64,000 nt of DNA from Mycolicibacterium bacteremicum (GCF_002086115.1 NZ_MVHJ01000020.1:1-64000); one strand, 5' to 3'; numbered from the stretch's first letter, positions 27,867-36,915 are shown. Notes: generated by a model not told the origin, from the sequence alone. Numbers and translations are program-made.

Positions 27867-28994
27867 GCGGTTCACCAGATCCAGTGCCGTCCACGCCAGC
27901 GCGGTGGCGCCATCACGCAGGGCCGCCTCGGCCGACGGGCCCACCGCGGCGTCGGCGAACTCGCGCTGATGGTTGACCGCCGGTAGCGAGCCGATGCCCA
28001 GATACGGGTGGATGGCCCGCACCACCTGGGACACGTTGCCCATGTCCGTCGAGGCCGTCCGCATCGCCGCGGCCCCCTCGGCCGGCTCCGCGGTCATATC
28101 GCGGCCGACCGCCGCGGCATTCGCGATGAACAGATCCAGCAACTCCTCGTCGGTGCGGAACTCCGCATACGGTGCGGACTCCAGCTCGATGTCCAACTCG
28201 CAGCCGGTGCCCAGCGCGCCGGCGGCGAAGCAGTTGCGGATGCGACCCTCGATCCCGGTGAGGTCGGCCAGCGTGCGGGCCCGGACATACCAGCGGCCGG
28301 TCGCGGTGTCCGGGATCGCGTTCGGTGCGGTACCCGCCTCGGTGACCACACCATGCACCCGGGTGGTCGGCGGCAGCTGCTGGCGCAGCAGGCCGATGGC
28401 GACCTGGGCGACGGTGAATGCGTCGGCGGCGTTGACCCCCAGATGCGGGTAGGCCCCGGCATGGGCGGCCACGCCCCGATAGGAGATGCGCCAGTGCGCC
28501 ACCGCCATCGGCTCGGCGCGTGGCGCGTCGACGGGGCCCGGGTGCATCATCAGCGCGGCATCGAGACCGTCGAACTCCCCGGCGTCGAGCAGGTGGATCT
28601 TGCCGCCGCCGCCCTCCTCGGCCGGGGTACCGATGACGTGCACGGTGAGGGCCTGTCCGCGGTCGGCGTGCTGCACCATCAGCGCCGCGCCGATCGACGA
28701 TGCGGCGATCAGGTTGTGCCCGCAGGCGTGCCCGAGGCCCGGCAGGGCGTCGTATTCGGCGATGAACGCGACGTGCAGCGGACCGGTGCCGTACCGGGCG
28801 TGGAACGCCGTCTGCAGGTCGCCGGCGCGGGTATCGACGCCGAAGCCGTGTTCGGCCAGCACCGCGGTGAGCATCCGGTGGGCCCGGAACTCCTGCCAGG
28901 CCGGCTCCGGGTCGGCGTGCAGCGTCGTGCTGATCCCGCGGACCAGGTCCCAGTGGGCGGCCAGGTACTCCCCGGCGAGCTGTTTAGAGGTCAC
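27864..28994 (-). CDS. M20-family amidohydrolase
   Basis: A 376-residue zinc amidohydrolase of the M20D/AbgB type. Motifs are LHADPEPAWQEFRAHRML, LPGLGHACGHN (metal-binding His and Cys), GTPAEEGGGGK (catalytic and metal Glu) and ALMMHPGP, with the dimerisation lid between. Family members cleave amide bonds such as N-acyl amino acids and p-aminobenzoyl-glutamate. The GTG at 28994 overlaps the end of the DUF1028 gene by 11 bases. It is the last gene of the monooxygenase operon, so it probably cuts an amide made by ring opening. Confidence 0.88.
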   Translation of the reverse strand: MTSKQLAGEYLAAHWDLVRGISTTLHADPEPAWQEFRAHRMLTAVLAEHGFGVDTRAGDLQTAFHARYGTGPLHVAFIAEYDALPGLGHACGHNLIAASSIGAALMVQHADRGQALTVHVIGTPAEEGGGGKIHLLDAGEFDGLDAALMMHPGPVDAPRAEPMAVAHWRISYRGVAAHAGAYPHLGVNAADAFTVAQVAIGLLRQQLPPTTRVHGVVTEAGTAPNAIPDTATGRWYVRARTLADLTGIEGRIRNCFAAGALGTGCELDIELESAPYAEFRTDEELLDLFIANAAAVGRDMTAEPAEGAAAMRTASTDMGNVSQVVRAIHPYLGIGSLPAVNHQREFADAAVGPSAEAALRDGATALAWTALDLVNR

Positions 28995-29658
28995 CGGGCA
29001 CACCGAAGCTCGGCGCCGCCGCCGGGTCGAGGGCCCGCCGCACGTAGTCGTCACGTTGCGGTTCCCACACCGCCCACAAGTCGGCCAGCCGGGCGGCCGG
29101 GTTTTCGGCCCAGTCCACCCGCAGCGTGGTCTCGGGCCATCCGACATCCCGGTAGACCAACAGGCCCGCGGCGTGGATCGGCCCCTCTTCCCCGCCTGCG
29201 GCCAGCGCGGCATCCAACCCGTCGAGCAGTCTTCGTTCGAACTGCTGCGCATCGGAGGCCTCGTAGCCGGCGACCAGTGCGGTGATGGTGGCCGGGCCGG
29301 CGAGCATGTTTCCCGCAGCGACCACTCCGTCGCCGGCCACGTGGTGGTGGGTGCCGAGCGCGCCGGCACCGCTGAAGGCGGCCGTGCGGCCGTCGCGGTC
29401 GAGCACGGTCAGCTGCCGGTAGTCCCGCAGCGGGTGGCCCTCGACCACGGTCTCCAGTGCGGTCCGGGCATCGTCGCCGGCGGCCAGCCGGTCCAGCAGC
29501 AGCCCGCCGAGCCGTGGGTCGGTGACGTTCTGGCTGGCCGCCGCCCCCAGGTGCGGTCGGATGTTCAGGCAACGTGCGGCCACCGCGGGTGACGAGGAGG
29601 CGATCACCATGCCTAACGCCCCGGTGTCGCGGTCCAGCGCCGCCATCGAGAACGTCAT
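28984..29658 (-). CDS. DUF1028 protein (Ntn-hydrolase-like)
   Basis: A 224-residue DUF1028 protein. The opening MTFSMAALDRDTGALGMVIASSSPAVAARC is the family signature and resembles the processed N-terminus of Ntn hydrolases, although no propeptide is seen. DUF1028 genes are often found beside RidA and amidohydrolase genes. The function is unproven; amide hydrolysis is the likely chemistry by fold. Its start overlaps the RidA stop as ATGA. Confidence 0.85.
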   Translation of the reverse strand: MTFSMAALDRDTGALGMVIASSSPAVAARCLNIRPHLGAAASQNVTDPRLGGLLLDRLAAGDDARTALETVVEGHPLRDYRQLTVLDRDGRTAAFSGAGALGTHHHVAGDGVVAAGNMLAGPATITALVAGYEASDAQQFERRLLDGLDAALAAGGEEGPIHAAGLLVYRDVGWPETTLRVDWAENPAARLADLWAVWEPQRDDYVRRALDPAAAPSFGVPGDL

Positions 29659-30071
29659 GACGCCCGCTGCCGCACCGCGATGACATCCACCTCGACCAGC
29701 CATTCCGGCCGGGCCAGCGCGCTGACCACCAGCCCGGTCGAGACCGGATGCACACCCTTGAGCCAGCGTCCGATGACCCGGTACACCGGTTCGCGATAGC
29801 GCGGATCGACAAGATAGACAGTCACTTTCACGATGTCGTCGACAGCCGCGCCGGCCTCGCCGAGCAGCATCGCGATATTGGCCATCGCCTGTTCGGTCTG
29901 GGCTGTCACGTCGCCGACGCCGACATTGGCGGCGGTGTCGAGGTCCTGACCGATCTGGCCGCGCAGATAGATGGTGTCCCCGGCGACGACGGCCTGGCAC
30001 AGATCGTTGTCGATGTCCTGCTCAGGGTAGGTGTCACGGGTGTTGAACGGCCTGATTCGCACGTGGGTCAT
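29655..30071 (-). CDS. RidA/YjgF/YER057c-family protein
   Basis: A 138-residue trimeric RidA-fold protein: AGDTIYLRGQIGQDLDTAANVGVGDVTAQTEQAMANIAMLLGEAG, then IVKVTVYLVDPRYREPVYRVIGRWL and VSTGLVVSALARPEWLVEVDVIAV. The conserved Arg of RidA enamine deaminases appears replaced in the segment SALARPEWLVEVD, though an Arg is nearby. In an operon with a monooxygenase it may hydrolyse an enamine, imine or aminoacrylate intermediate, like RutC or 2-aminomuconate deaminase. Both ends overlap neighbours by four bases. Confidence 0.88.
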   Translation of the reverse strand: MTHVRIRPFNTRDTYPEQDIDNDLCQAVVAGDTIYLRGQIGQDLDTAANVGVGDVTAQTEQAMANIAMLLGEAGAAVDDIVKVTVYLVDPRYREPVYRVIGRWLKGVHPVSTGLVVSALARPEWLVEVDVIAVRQRAS

Positions 30072-31528
30072 GGCTTCGCCGCACCGTCCACCCGGTCGGA
30101 CAGTTCGGCGGCGGCCTTGACCATGGCCAGCGGCCCGTCGAAGTCGAAATTGCGGTAGACGGCCTGGTAGTGCGCGAAAGGCGGTGCCTGGGCGAACAAT
30201 TGGAAGGTGAGGCGGTGTCCGGCGTAGTCGCTGTTGAGCAGGTCGCGGGCGAAAGCCAGCAGCTTGCGCCGGTCCTCGGCCTGCCAGTCGTCGGTGATCG
30301 AGTAATACTTCTCCAGCCACGGCGCCGCACCGGGCACGCCGAAGGTCGCCGAATCTGGGGTGATGCAGATCTGCCCGCCACACAGCTCGCGCGCGGTGTG
30401 CATCATCTGCGGCAGTTGGGTCTGTGCCCACACCCGGCCCGCGTAGAGCAGCGACTGGTTCGGCATCAGCAGCCCGCCCGGGCTGGTCTCGGCGGTGGCC
30501 ACGGCGGCGGTCAGATGGGCGTCGATCCCCTCGCGATAGCAGGCCAGCGTGGCGAGCTTCTCCTGGACGGCCGGGTTGTTGTCCAGGCCGGTCTGGCGCA
30601 CGTTGTGCAGCGCAGCGCCGATCATCAGGTCGGCGAACCGGATCGAGCGGTGCACATAGGGCAGTGCGCTGTAGCGGTGCAGGCAGCTACGCACGAAGGT
30701 GGCTGCGCGGGTGTGCCGGTAGAACAGGATGTCGTCCCACGGGATCAGCACATTGTCGAAGATGACCAGCGATTCGACCTCGTCGACCCGGTTCGACAGC
30801 GGGTAGTCCGCGGCGTCACGACGGCCGGCAAAGCCGGTGCGACAGATGAACTTGAGGTTCGGCGCGTTCAGATCGGCGATGAATCCCACCGCATAGTCGG
30901 AGAGTTTGGCATCACCCCAGTTCGCGATGGTCGGCTTGGTGTAGGCCTGGGTGGCGTACGGAGCGGCGGTCTCGTATTTGGCGCCGCGCACGATGATGCC
31001 GTCATCGGTCTCCCGGACCACATGCAGCAGCATGTCCGGGTCCTGATCCTGCGGGCGTTTGGAGCGGTCGCCCTTGGGATCGGTGTTGGCCGAGATGTGG
31101 AACGGGTCGCCGGAGGCGGCCAGCTTGACGTGCCTGCGGATGTTCTCGGCGAAGCGGGGGTCGACCTCGTTGAGGACGTCCTGGCCGTCGTAGAGCGCCC
31201 ACATCTCGCCGATGGTCTCGTCACCGACCCGGGTCACCACACCGCCCGCCTCGTCCAGCACCAGGTCGATCGCGGCCCGCTTGTCGATCCAATCCTGTTG
31301 TGTCAGCGGCATCTTGTTGGCGATCGAGTTGCGTTCGCCGTTCTCGTCGACGTAACTCATCACGTCGGCGGTGGCCGCGTCGTGGGCCAGATCGTAGATC
31401 CGGGCCCGGATGTCGACGATCGGGGCGAACATCGGGTGCTTGGTCACATCGTGGACCTGTTCACCGTCGATGTAGATCTCGCGCCCGGTGTCGATGGACG
31501 CGCGGTACTCGTCTCCGGTTTTGATCAT
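30068..31528 (-). CDS. HpaB-type two-component flavin monooxygenase, oxygenase subunit
   Basis: A 486-residue protein of the 4-hydroxyphenylacetate 3-hydroxylase family (acyl-CoA dehydrogenase fold, reduced FAD as co-substrate). Diagnostic stretches are TGDEYRASIDTGREIYIDGEQV, DPKGDRSKRPQDQDPDMLLHVV and SNRVDEVESLVIFDNVLIPWDDILFYRH. The family hydroxylates phenols, chlorophenols and some N-heterocycles. The next gene upstream encodes a matching flavin reductase. The phenolic substrate name should not be assumed from the family title. Confidence 0.88.
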   Translation of the reverse strand: MIKTGDEYRASIDTGREIYIDGEQVHDVTKHPMFAPIVDIRARIYDLAHDAATADVMSYVDENGERNSIANKMPLTQQDWIDKRAAIDLVLDEAGGVVTRVGDETIGEMWALYDGQDVLNEVDPRFAENIRRHVKLAASGDPFHISANTDPKGDRSKRPQDQDPDMLLHVVRETDDGIIVRGAKYETAAPYATQAYTKPTIANWGDAKLSDYAVGFIADLNAPNLKFICRTGFAGRRDAADYPLSNRVDEVESLVIFDNVLIPWDDILFYRHTRAATFVRSCLHRYSALPYVHRSIRFADLMIGAALHNVRQTGLDNNPAVQEKLATLACYREGIDAHLTAAVATAETSPGGLLMPNQSLLYAGRVWAQTQLPQMMHTARELCGGQICITPDSATFGVPGAAPWLEKYYSITDDWQAEDRRKLLAFARDLLNSDYAGHRLTFQLFAQAPPFAHYQAVYRNFDFDGPLAMVKAAAELSDRVDGAAKP

Positions 31529-32052
31529 GCGTGCTGTCCTTCCATGTGGTGGGCCGAGAGGGTGCGGTAGCTGCCGCGCAGGTGCAGCAGCGGTTCGGCA
31601 TCGGTGTGCGCGACATGCCGCACCTCACCGAGGTAGAGATGGTGGGAGCCGACATCGGTGACGCTGAGCAGCCCGCATTCGAAGGACGCCACGCTGTCGG
31701 TGTAGACCGGAAGGCCGTTGCGGCCAGGGCCCCACTGCGTGTCGTCGAAGGTGAACGGCTCCCGTCCGGCTTGCCGGCGGCCGGCGAACGTGTCGGCGGT
31801 GCCGTGATGGCCGGGGCCGAGCAGGGAGACGTTGAAATCGGCGCTGTGTCGGATGGCCGCGTTGATGGGGCTGCGGCGGTTGATGCACACCCCGAGCACT
31901 GCGGGCTCGTCGGATACCCGGCTGACGGCGGACACCGTCTGACCCCAACGCAGATCGTGGGCCAGGGTGGTCACGATCGTCACCGGCGTCGCCGCGCAGC
32001 TGATCGCCCGGATGAATGCCCGGGCGTCGACGGATGACAGGGTGGATTTCAT
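31525..32052 (-). CDS. Flavin reductase (HpaC/RutF-like)
   Basis: A 175-residue flavin-reductase-domain protein: RAFIRAISCAATPVTIVTT, GQTVSAVSRVSDEPAVLGVCINRRSPINAAIRHSADFNVSLL, then VASFECGLLSVTDVGSHHLYLGEVRHV. It supplies FADH2 or FMNH2 to the HpaB-type oxygenase encoded by the next gene, whose start overlaps its stop (ATGA). It heads the operon flavin reductase-oxygenase-RidA-DUF1028-M20. The ATG at 32052 was chosen for family length. Confidence 0.88.
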   Translation of the reverse strand: MKSTLSSVDARAFIRAISCAATPVTIVTTLAHDLRWGQTVSAVSRVSDEPAVLGVCINRRSPINAAIRHSADFNVSLLGPGHHGTADTFAGRRQAGREPFTFDDTQWGPGRNGLPVYTDSVASFECGLLSVTDVGSHHLYLGEVRHVAHTDAEPLLHLRGSYRTLSAHHMEGQHA

Positions 32053-32137
32053 GGGGGTGCCTCGCGTTTCGGATTCGGGGCGGGAGCCGCGGATGACAGC
32101 GTCGGTATCCGCACACACCATGCTGCCCGGGCCGGGG

Positions 32138-32169
32138 TCATCTGACAAAGAGTTAGATCCGTTGATCTA
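32138..32169. promoter_or_regulatory. Candidate regulatory site before the hpaC-type operon
   Basis: 32138-32156 matches the island operator GCATCTGTCAAACAGATGC at 13 of 19 positions, strongest in the left half (CATCTGaCAAAgAG). An adjoining perfect palindrome TAGATC-CGTT-GATCTA lies at 32154-32169 over the end of the preceding gene. The site is 86-104 bases before the flavin reductase start. The right arm is poorly conserved, so this is a weak call. Confidence 0.35.
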
Positions 32170-33172
32170 CATCGCTTTTGGAGATACCTTCGGTGGTCGT
32201 CACCACCACCTTGCCGACCCGGTCACCGGCACCGAAGCGCTTGTGCGCGGCAGCGATCTCGGTCAGCGTGAAGGCCTGCTCGTCGAGCACCGGCCAGATG
32301 TCCCGGTCCTTCACCCACGGCAGCACTTCGGTGCGCAGTTCGCGACAGATCGCGGCGCGCACCGGATCGGGCAGCCGACCCAGACTCGAAGCAGAGATCT
32401 CGGCGCCGCCGGCCATCAGCGCCCCGAGGTCCAGTGCGGCCTGGCTGCCGCCGGCGACCCCGACGATGACCAACCGTCCCCCGGGGGCAAGGGCACCGAT
32501 GTTGGCGGGCACCGTGGGCGCGCCCTGGTTGTCCAGGATGATGTCGAACCCGTCCGGTCGCAGGTGTCGGGCCTCGTCGAACACGTCCTGCTCGGCGTAG
32601 TCGATCACCGCATCGCAGCCGAGGTCGCGACACAGCGCGGTCTTCACCGGGCCGCGGGCGGTGCCGGTCACCGATGCGCCCAGCGCGCGGGCCAGTTGCA
32701 CCGCCAGCGAGCCGACACCTCCGGCCGCACCGTGCACCAGTACCCGGTCACCGGTCCGTAACCGGCCGCGGTGCACCAGGTTCCACCACGCGGTGGCCGC
32801 CGCCTCCGGCAGCGCAGCACCCACGCAGAGATCCAGATCGTCCGGTAGCGGCAGGCAGGTGTCGGCGGTCACGGTGACGTACTCGGCATAGGAGCCCGCC
32901 CGCGTCAGCGCCGCGACCCGGTCACCGGTGCGCACAGCGTGCACCCCGGGCCCCAGTGCGACGACGACGCCGGCGCATTCCAGGCCGGGTACCCCGCCGG
33001 GCGGTGCCGGCAGCACGCCCGCGCTCTGCAGCAGCTCGGCGTTGTTGAGGCCGAAGGCACCCACCGCCACCAGCACCTCGCCCGGCCCCGGCCCCGGGAT
33101 CGGGCGGCTCTCGATGCGCAGCGGTCGCCGCCCACCGGGATCAGCGAGTACCGCCGCCGCCATCGCGCTCAT
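32153..33172 (-). CDS. Quinone-oxidoreductase-like MDR protein
   Basis: A 339-residue zinc-independent medium-chain dehydrogenase/reductase. It has the N-terminal GroES-like part (PGPGEVLVAVGAFGLNNAELLQSAG, GLECAGVVVALGPGV, GDRVAAL) and the nucleotide site VLVHGAAGGVGSLAVQLARALGASV. NADPH-dependent enone or quinone reduction is typical. In a ring-opening pathway it could reduce an unsaturated intermediate. It overlaps the alpha/beta hydrolase stop as ATGA. Confidence 0.88.
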   Translation of the reverse strand: MSAMAAAVLADPGGRRPLRIESRPIPGPGPGEVLVAVGAFGLNNAELLQSAGVLPAPPGGVPGLECAGVVVALGPGVHAVRTGDRVAALTRAGSYAEYVTVTADTCLPLPDDLDLCVGAALPEAAATAWWNLVHRGRLRTGDRVLVHGAAGGVGSLAVQLARALGASVTGTARGPVKTALCRDLGCDAVIDYAEQDVFDEARHLRPDGFDIILDNQGAPTVPANIGALAPGGRLVIVGVAGGSQAALDLGALMAGGAEISASSLGRLPDPVRAAICRELRTEVLPWVKDRDIWPVLDEQAFTLTEIAAAHKRFGAGDRVGKVVVTTTEGISKSDVDQRI

Positions 33173-33999
33173 GACCCCACCTCGATTCCGCGGCCCGCCC
33201 GCAGACCCGCGTGGAAGGCCAGCACCGCGGCGGCGAACTCGGCGGCACAGGTCTCGGGTGTGGCGATATCGCCCTGGGCGATGACGTGTTCGGTGGCTTG
33301 CGGGAAGGCGGCCATGATGGCTGCCCGCCGTGGGAAGGCCCGCGGGTCTCGCGCCGAGGCCAGGCACATCACCGGGCCCCGATAGCTGCCCAGCCGGTCC
33401 TCGGAGCGGTACGCCGCAACCGCGGCGTGACCGCGGTCGGGGTCCGGGTGGGCCAGCACATCACGCAGGTAGCGGGCCTGCACCGCCGGGGCGGGGGTGG
33501 CCAGGTACTCGGCGCGACGCTGCCACAGCACCGCGAGATGGCGCCCGTCCGGTTGCGCGGCAACGGCGTTGAAGGGCGCAGCGGTGCGCCGGCGCAGCCG
33601 TTCCTGTTCATCGATGAACGGCGTCGAGGACAACACCAGTGAGTGCACCCGGTCGGGATCCGACGCCGCCAACTGGTAGGCGACCAGGCCGCCGAAGTGG
33701 TGGCCGACAAGATGGGCCCGCGGGACGCGCAGCGCATCGAGCAGGGCCGCCACCGCGTCGGCGGCGGCTTCGATCGTGTTCTCGTGCGGAGCCGGTGATG
33801 CGCCGTAACCGGGCAGGTCGGGGATGACCAGCCGGTAGTCCTCGATCAGATGGGCCACCGCCGCGAATTCGTCCCAGCTGCGCGGGGTCTGGTGCAGCAG
33901 CACCAGACAGGGCCGGTCGGTGTGCCCGTTCTTGGTGACGACGTGCAGCCGTCCCGCCCGCGTCTCGACGTACATCGGTGTCAGCTCGCCGCCACTCAC
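33169..33999 (-). CDS. Alpha/beta hydrolase with His at the nucleophile position
   Basis: A 276-residue alpha/beta-hydrolase-fold protein with the oxyanion segment LVLLHQTPRSWDEF. The nucleophile elbow reads LVGHHFGG, residues G99-H100-H101-F102-G103, so the position normally Ser, Cys or Asp is His. The codons CAC CAC confirm it. The late catalytic His is not clear either. It may use different chemistry, as cofactor-free lyases and dioxygenases of this fold do, or it may have no hydrolase activity. The inverted repeat at 34084-34102 lies upstream. Confidence 0.83.
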   Translation of the reverse strand: MSGGELTPMYVETRAGRLHVVTKNGHTDRPCLVLLHQTPRSWDEFAAVAHLIEDYRLVIPDLPGYGASPAPHENTIEAAADAVAALLDALRVPRAHLVGHHFGGLVAYQLAASDPDRVHSLVLSSTPFIDEQERLRRRTAAPFNAVAAQPDGRHLAVLWQRRAEYLATPAPAVQARYLRDVLAHPDPDRGHAAVAAYRSEDRLGSYRGPVMCLASARDPRAFPRRAAIMAAFPQATEHVIAQGDIATPETCAAEFAAAVLAFHAGLRAGRGIEVGS

Positions 34000-34083
34000 C
34001 TGGCCTCCAGTTCCGGATCTGTGTGCTGCTTCGATCCAAGGCCACCGGTGCCACGGCTGGCAAACAGTGAATTATGCTGCGCT

Positions 34084-34102
34084 GCATCGGATCAGCAGAT
34101 GC
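34084..34102. promoter_or_regulatory. Island operator copy 2 (GCATC-N9-GATGC)
   Basis: GCATCGGATCAGCAGATGC has perfect 5-bp arms, 6 bp if the flanking T and A (34083, 34103) are counted, at the spacing of the copy at 38834. Both share the right half CAGATGC. It lies 85-103 bases before the alpha/beta hydrolase start. Confidence 0.6.
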
Positions 34103-34140
34103 AATGCAGCTGCGACGGCGATGCTGCGGGTGCGTCCGGA

Positions 34141-35064
34141 TCACCCGGCTGCGGTGACCACCGCCCGGCACCGTTCGGCGAAGGCATTGGCGCGGCGACT
34201 CATTCGCATGGACTGCAATGCGGCCACCACCACGCGCAAGGGCACGACATCATCGGCGATGGGCACGGCGACCACGCTGCCGCCCGCATAGGTGCTGTCG
34301 GTCGCCGGCCGCTGGTGCAACAGGCTGTATCCGTGGTCCTGGGCCACCATGGCGCGGACGGTCTCATAGCTACTGGAGCGGTACTGCACATTGGGCTGCA
34401 GACCGCGTTCGGTGAAAACCCCGATGAAATAGTCACGGCTGTAGGGCAGGTCGACCAGGATCATCGGCTCGTCGGCCAGATCGGCGAGCCGCACGCTGTC
34501 CGCGCCGGCCAGCCGGTGCCCGGCCGGAAGGGCGGCGTAGGGCCGGATCTCGGCGAGCACATCGCGCCCGATACCGTCGCCGAGGGCCAGATCGTAGGTC
34601 AGCGCCACCTCGGCGCGGCCGGATTCCAGATACTCGCCGACCTCACCGGCGACCGCCTCGGTGACGTTGACCTCCAGGCCGGGGTGGTCGCGTTTGAGCC
34701 CGGCCAGGATGGCCGGGAGGTAAAACGGCGCGATCGGGCTGAAACACACGACCGACAGCGGTCCCCAGAACGCCTGCGACTCACCGGCTATCGACTCCAG
34801 GGATTCGGCCAACGCGGTGAGCGTCTGCCGGGCCCGCAGCAGCAGTTCCTTGCCGACCGCGGTGAGGATCAGCCCCTTGGCATGCCTGCGGATGAACAGC
34901 TGCACACCGAGTTCCTTCTCCAGGTGCGCCACGGCCGAGGACACCGCCGACTGTGCGACGAACAGGTCCTCGGCCGCGCGCGTCATGCTCTCGCGTTCGG
35001 CGACCCGGATGAAATACCGCAGCTGTGTCAGCGAGATGCCGCGCAGCTGATCCACCCCGGTCAC
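34141..35064 (-). CDS. LysR-family transcriptional regulator
   Basis: A 307-residue LTTR. The N-terminal HTH is ISLTQLRYFIRVAERESMTRAAEDLFVAQSAVSSAVAHLEKELGVQLFIRR, followed by a periplasmic-binding-like effector domain (about 95-300) with PLSVVCFSPIAPFYLPAILAGLKRDHPGLEVNV. It starts with GTG four bases after the dctM stop, so it is cotranscribed with the TRAP genes rather than divergent from a target, which is unusual for LTTRs. It is the best candidate to bind the repeated island operators, which fit a T-N11-A core. Confidence 0.92.
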   Translation of the reverse strand: MTGVDQLRGISLTQLRYFIRVAERESMTRAAEDLFVAQSAVSSAVAHLEKELGVQLFIRRHAKGLILTAVGKELLLRARQTLTALAESLESIAGESQAFWGPLSVVCFSPIAPFYLPAILAGLKRDHPGLEVNVTEAVAGEVGEYLESGRAEVALTYDLALGDGIGRDVLAEIRPYAALPAGHRLAGADSVRLADLADEPMILVDLPYSRDYFIGVFTERGLQPNVQYRSSSYETVRAMVAQDHGYSLLHQRPATDSTYAGGSVVAVPIADDVVPLRVVVAALQSMRMSRRANAFAERCRAVVTAAG

Positions 35065-35068
35065 CGCC

Positions 35069-36346
35069 TCACTCCCCCAGCGCCGTCGGCAACCAGGTGG
35101 CCAGCGCCGGGACGAAGATCACCAGCAGCAGCACCGCCACCGTGGCGATCAGGAACGGGGTGTTGGCGCGCAACACCCGCCACGCGTCGACACGCGCGAT
35201 CTTGGCCGCGACCACCAGTGACATCGCCACCGGCGGGGTGACCTGTCCGATGATGACCGTCAGCACGATGATGACGCCGAAGTACACCGGGTCGATCCCG
35301 ACGGCCAGCATGGTCGGCAGCATCACCGGCATGATCACCGGTATCAGCGGGTCGAACAACATGCCGGCCAGGATGGCCACGACGGTGAGGATCAGCACGT
35401 ATCCGAGTTGGGCGTCACCGGGCACGATGGTGGTGGCGAAGTCGGTGAGCGCCTTGGGCAGCCCCGCCATGGCGAGCACCGCACCGAGGGCCACCGAGAC
35501 ACCCACGATGAGCATGACCTCACCGGTCAGCACAGCCGCCTCGACCAGACACCGGTAGAGCCTGCGCGGCCCCAGCGAGCGGAACACCACCGCAGAGATG
35601 ACGATCGCGTACACCACGGCGAACGCGCCGGATTCGGTGGGCGTGAAGACACCCATCGTCAGGCCGAGCACCACCAGCAGCGGCACCCCGAAGGCCAGGA
35701 AGGCACCGCGGAAGGTGCGCCACACCTCGCGCCAGCTGAACGGGATCTTCTCCCCCCAGCCGTTGCGCCGGGCCTGCACGGCCACCACCACCATCAGCAC
35801 GGCGGTGAGGATGATCCCGGGGATGATGCCGGCCAGGAACAGGGCGCCCAGCGAGGTCCCGGTGGCCGCGGCGTACAGGATCATCGGCGAGGACGGCGGG
35901 ATCAGCGGGCCGATACCCGAGGACGAAGCCGTCACGGCCGCGGCGTAGGGACCCGGGTAGCCGTGCTTCTTCATCTGCGGGATCAGGGTGGAGCCGGTGC
36001 CGGCCAGGTCGGCGACCGAGGTGCCGACCATCCCACCGAAGAACAGGCTGGTCGACACGTCGACCTGGGCGAGCCCACCCGGTAGCGAGCCGAAAATCGC
36101 TCGGGCGAAGGCGAATACCCGCTCGGCCACCCCGCCGGCGTTCATCACCACTCCGGCCAGGATGAACAACGGCATCGCCAGGAGCACGAAGCTGCTCATC
36201 CCGTCGGTGACCTGCTGGGGGTACTGCAGCATCCACGATCCGCCGAGGGTGGCGTAGACCGCGACCCCGCTGGCCATCGCGATGATCAGCGGGGTGCCCA
36301 GCAGCAGCAGCCCGACGATCGCCACCAGGGTGAGGGTCAGGATCAC
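35069..36346 (-). CDS. dctM: TRAP transporter large permease DctM
   Basis: A 425-residue membrane protein with about 12-13 helices. The signatures VSTSLFFGGMVGTSVADLAGTGSTLIPQM and YAAAVTASSSGIGPLIPPSSPMILYA are the two conserved hairpin regions of DctM. It works with DctQ and the DctP lipoprotein in sodium-coupled uptake of carboxylates. It starts with GTG overlapping the DctQ stop (GTGA). Confidence 0.93.
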   Translation of the reverse strand: MILTLTLVAIVGLLLLGTPLIIAMASGVAVYATLGGSWMLQYPQQVTDGMSSFVLLAMPLFILAGVVMNAGGVAERVFAFARAIFGSLPGGLAQVDVSTSLFFGGMVGTSVADLAGTGSTLIPQMKKHGYPGPYAAAVTASSSGIGPLIPPSSPMILYAAATGTSLGALFLAGIIPGIILTAVLMVVVAVQARRNGWGEKIPFSWREVWRTFRGAFLAFGVPLLVVLGLTMGVFTPTESGAFAVVYAIVISAVVFRSLGPRRLYRCLVEAAVLTGEVMLIVGVSVALGAVLAMAGLPKALTDFATTIVPGDAQLGYVLILTVVAILAGMLFDPLIPVIMPVMLPTMLAVGIDPVYFGVIIVLTVIIGQVTPPVAMSLVVAAKIARVDAWRVLRANTPFLIATVAVLLLVIFVPALATWLPTALGE

Positions 36347-36915
36347 GACTCGTCCTCCTCCAGTTGTCGCAGCAGGGCCGCGCGGCAACCGGGCAGTTGG
36401 AACAGCACCACCAGGGCGGCCACCGTCGCGCCGACCGGCAGCGCGGCGAGGAAGAATCCCTTGGGCAGCCGCAGATACGGGCTGGGGTCGCCACCGAACT
36501 TGGTGACATACAGGTAGGCGAACCAGGCCAGGTGCAGCAGCACGGCGGCCGTCAGCAGGTCGGTGGCCAGCTTGAGCCATACCTGGACGCGCACCGGGAA
36601 CCGGCCGACGAAAGCCCGGATCTCGATCGATTCGCGCCGCCGCACCCCCAGGGTGAACCCCAGCATGGTCAGCCAGAGCATCAGTCCGGTCACCAGCTCC
36701 TCGGTCCAGCCCAGCGGTGAGTTGAACGCGAAGCGCAGCACCGCATTGGCGAACAGGATCAGGGTGATCGACGCGAGCATTGCGGCGCACAGTATTTCGA
36801 GGGTGCGGTCGATCAGCTTGCGGCTGCCGGGGGTGGGGTCGACGCCGAACGTGGAGTCCAGCTGCATCGCCACGTCGGTGGGTTCGGCAATGGGCTGGTG
36901 GTCTTTTCTGAGCAT
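36343..36915 (-). CDS. dctQ: TRAP transporter small permease DctQ
   Basis: A 190-residue protein with four hydrophobic helices and the family motif NSPLGWTEELVTGLMLWLTMLGFTLGVRRRESIEI. It also has an N-terminal cytoplasmic extension of about 35 residues. It overlaps the following racemase-family gene by one base and dctM by four. Confidence 0.88.
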   Translation of the reverse strand: MLRKDHQPIAEPTDVAMQLDSTFGVDPTPGSRKLIDRTLEILCAAMLASITLILFANAVLRFAFNSPLGWTEELVTGLMLWLTMLGFTLGVRRRESIEIRAFVGRFPVRVQVWLKLATDLLTAAVLLHLAWFAYLYVTKFGGDPSPYLRLPKGFFLAALPVGATVAALVVLFQLPGCRAALLRQLEEDES

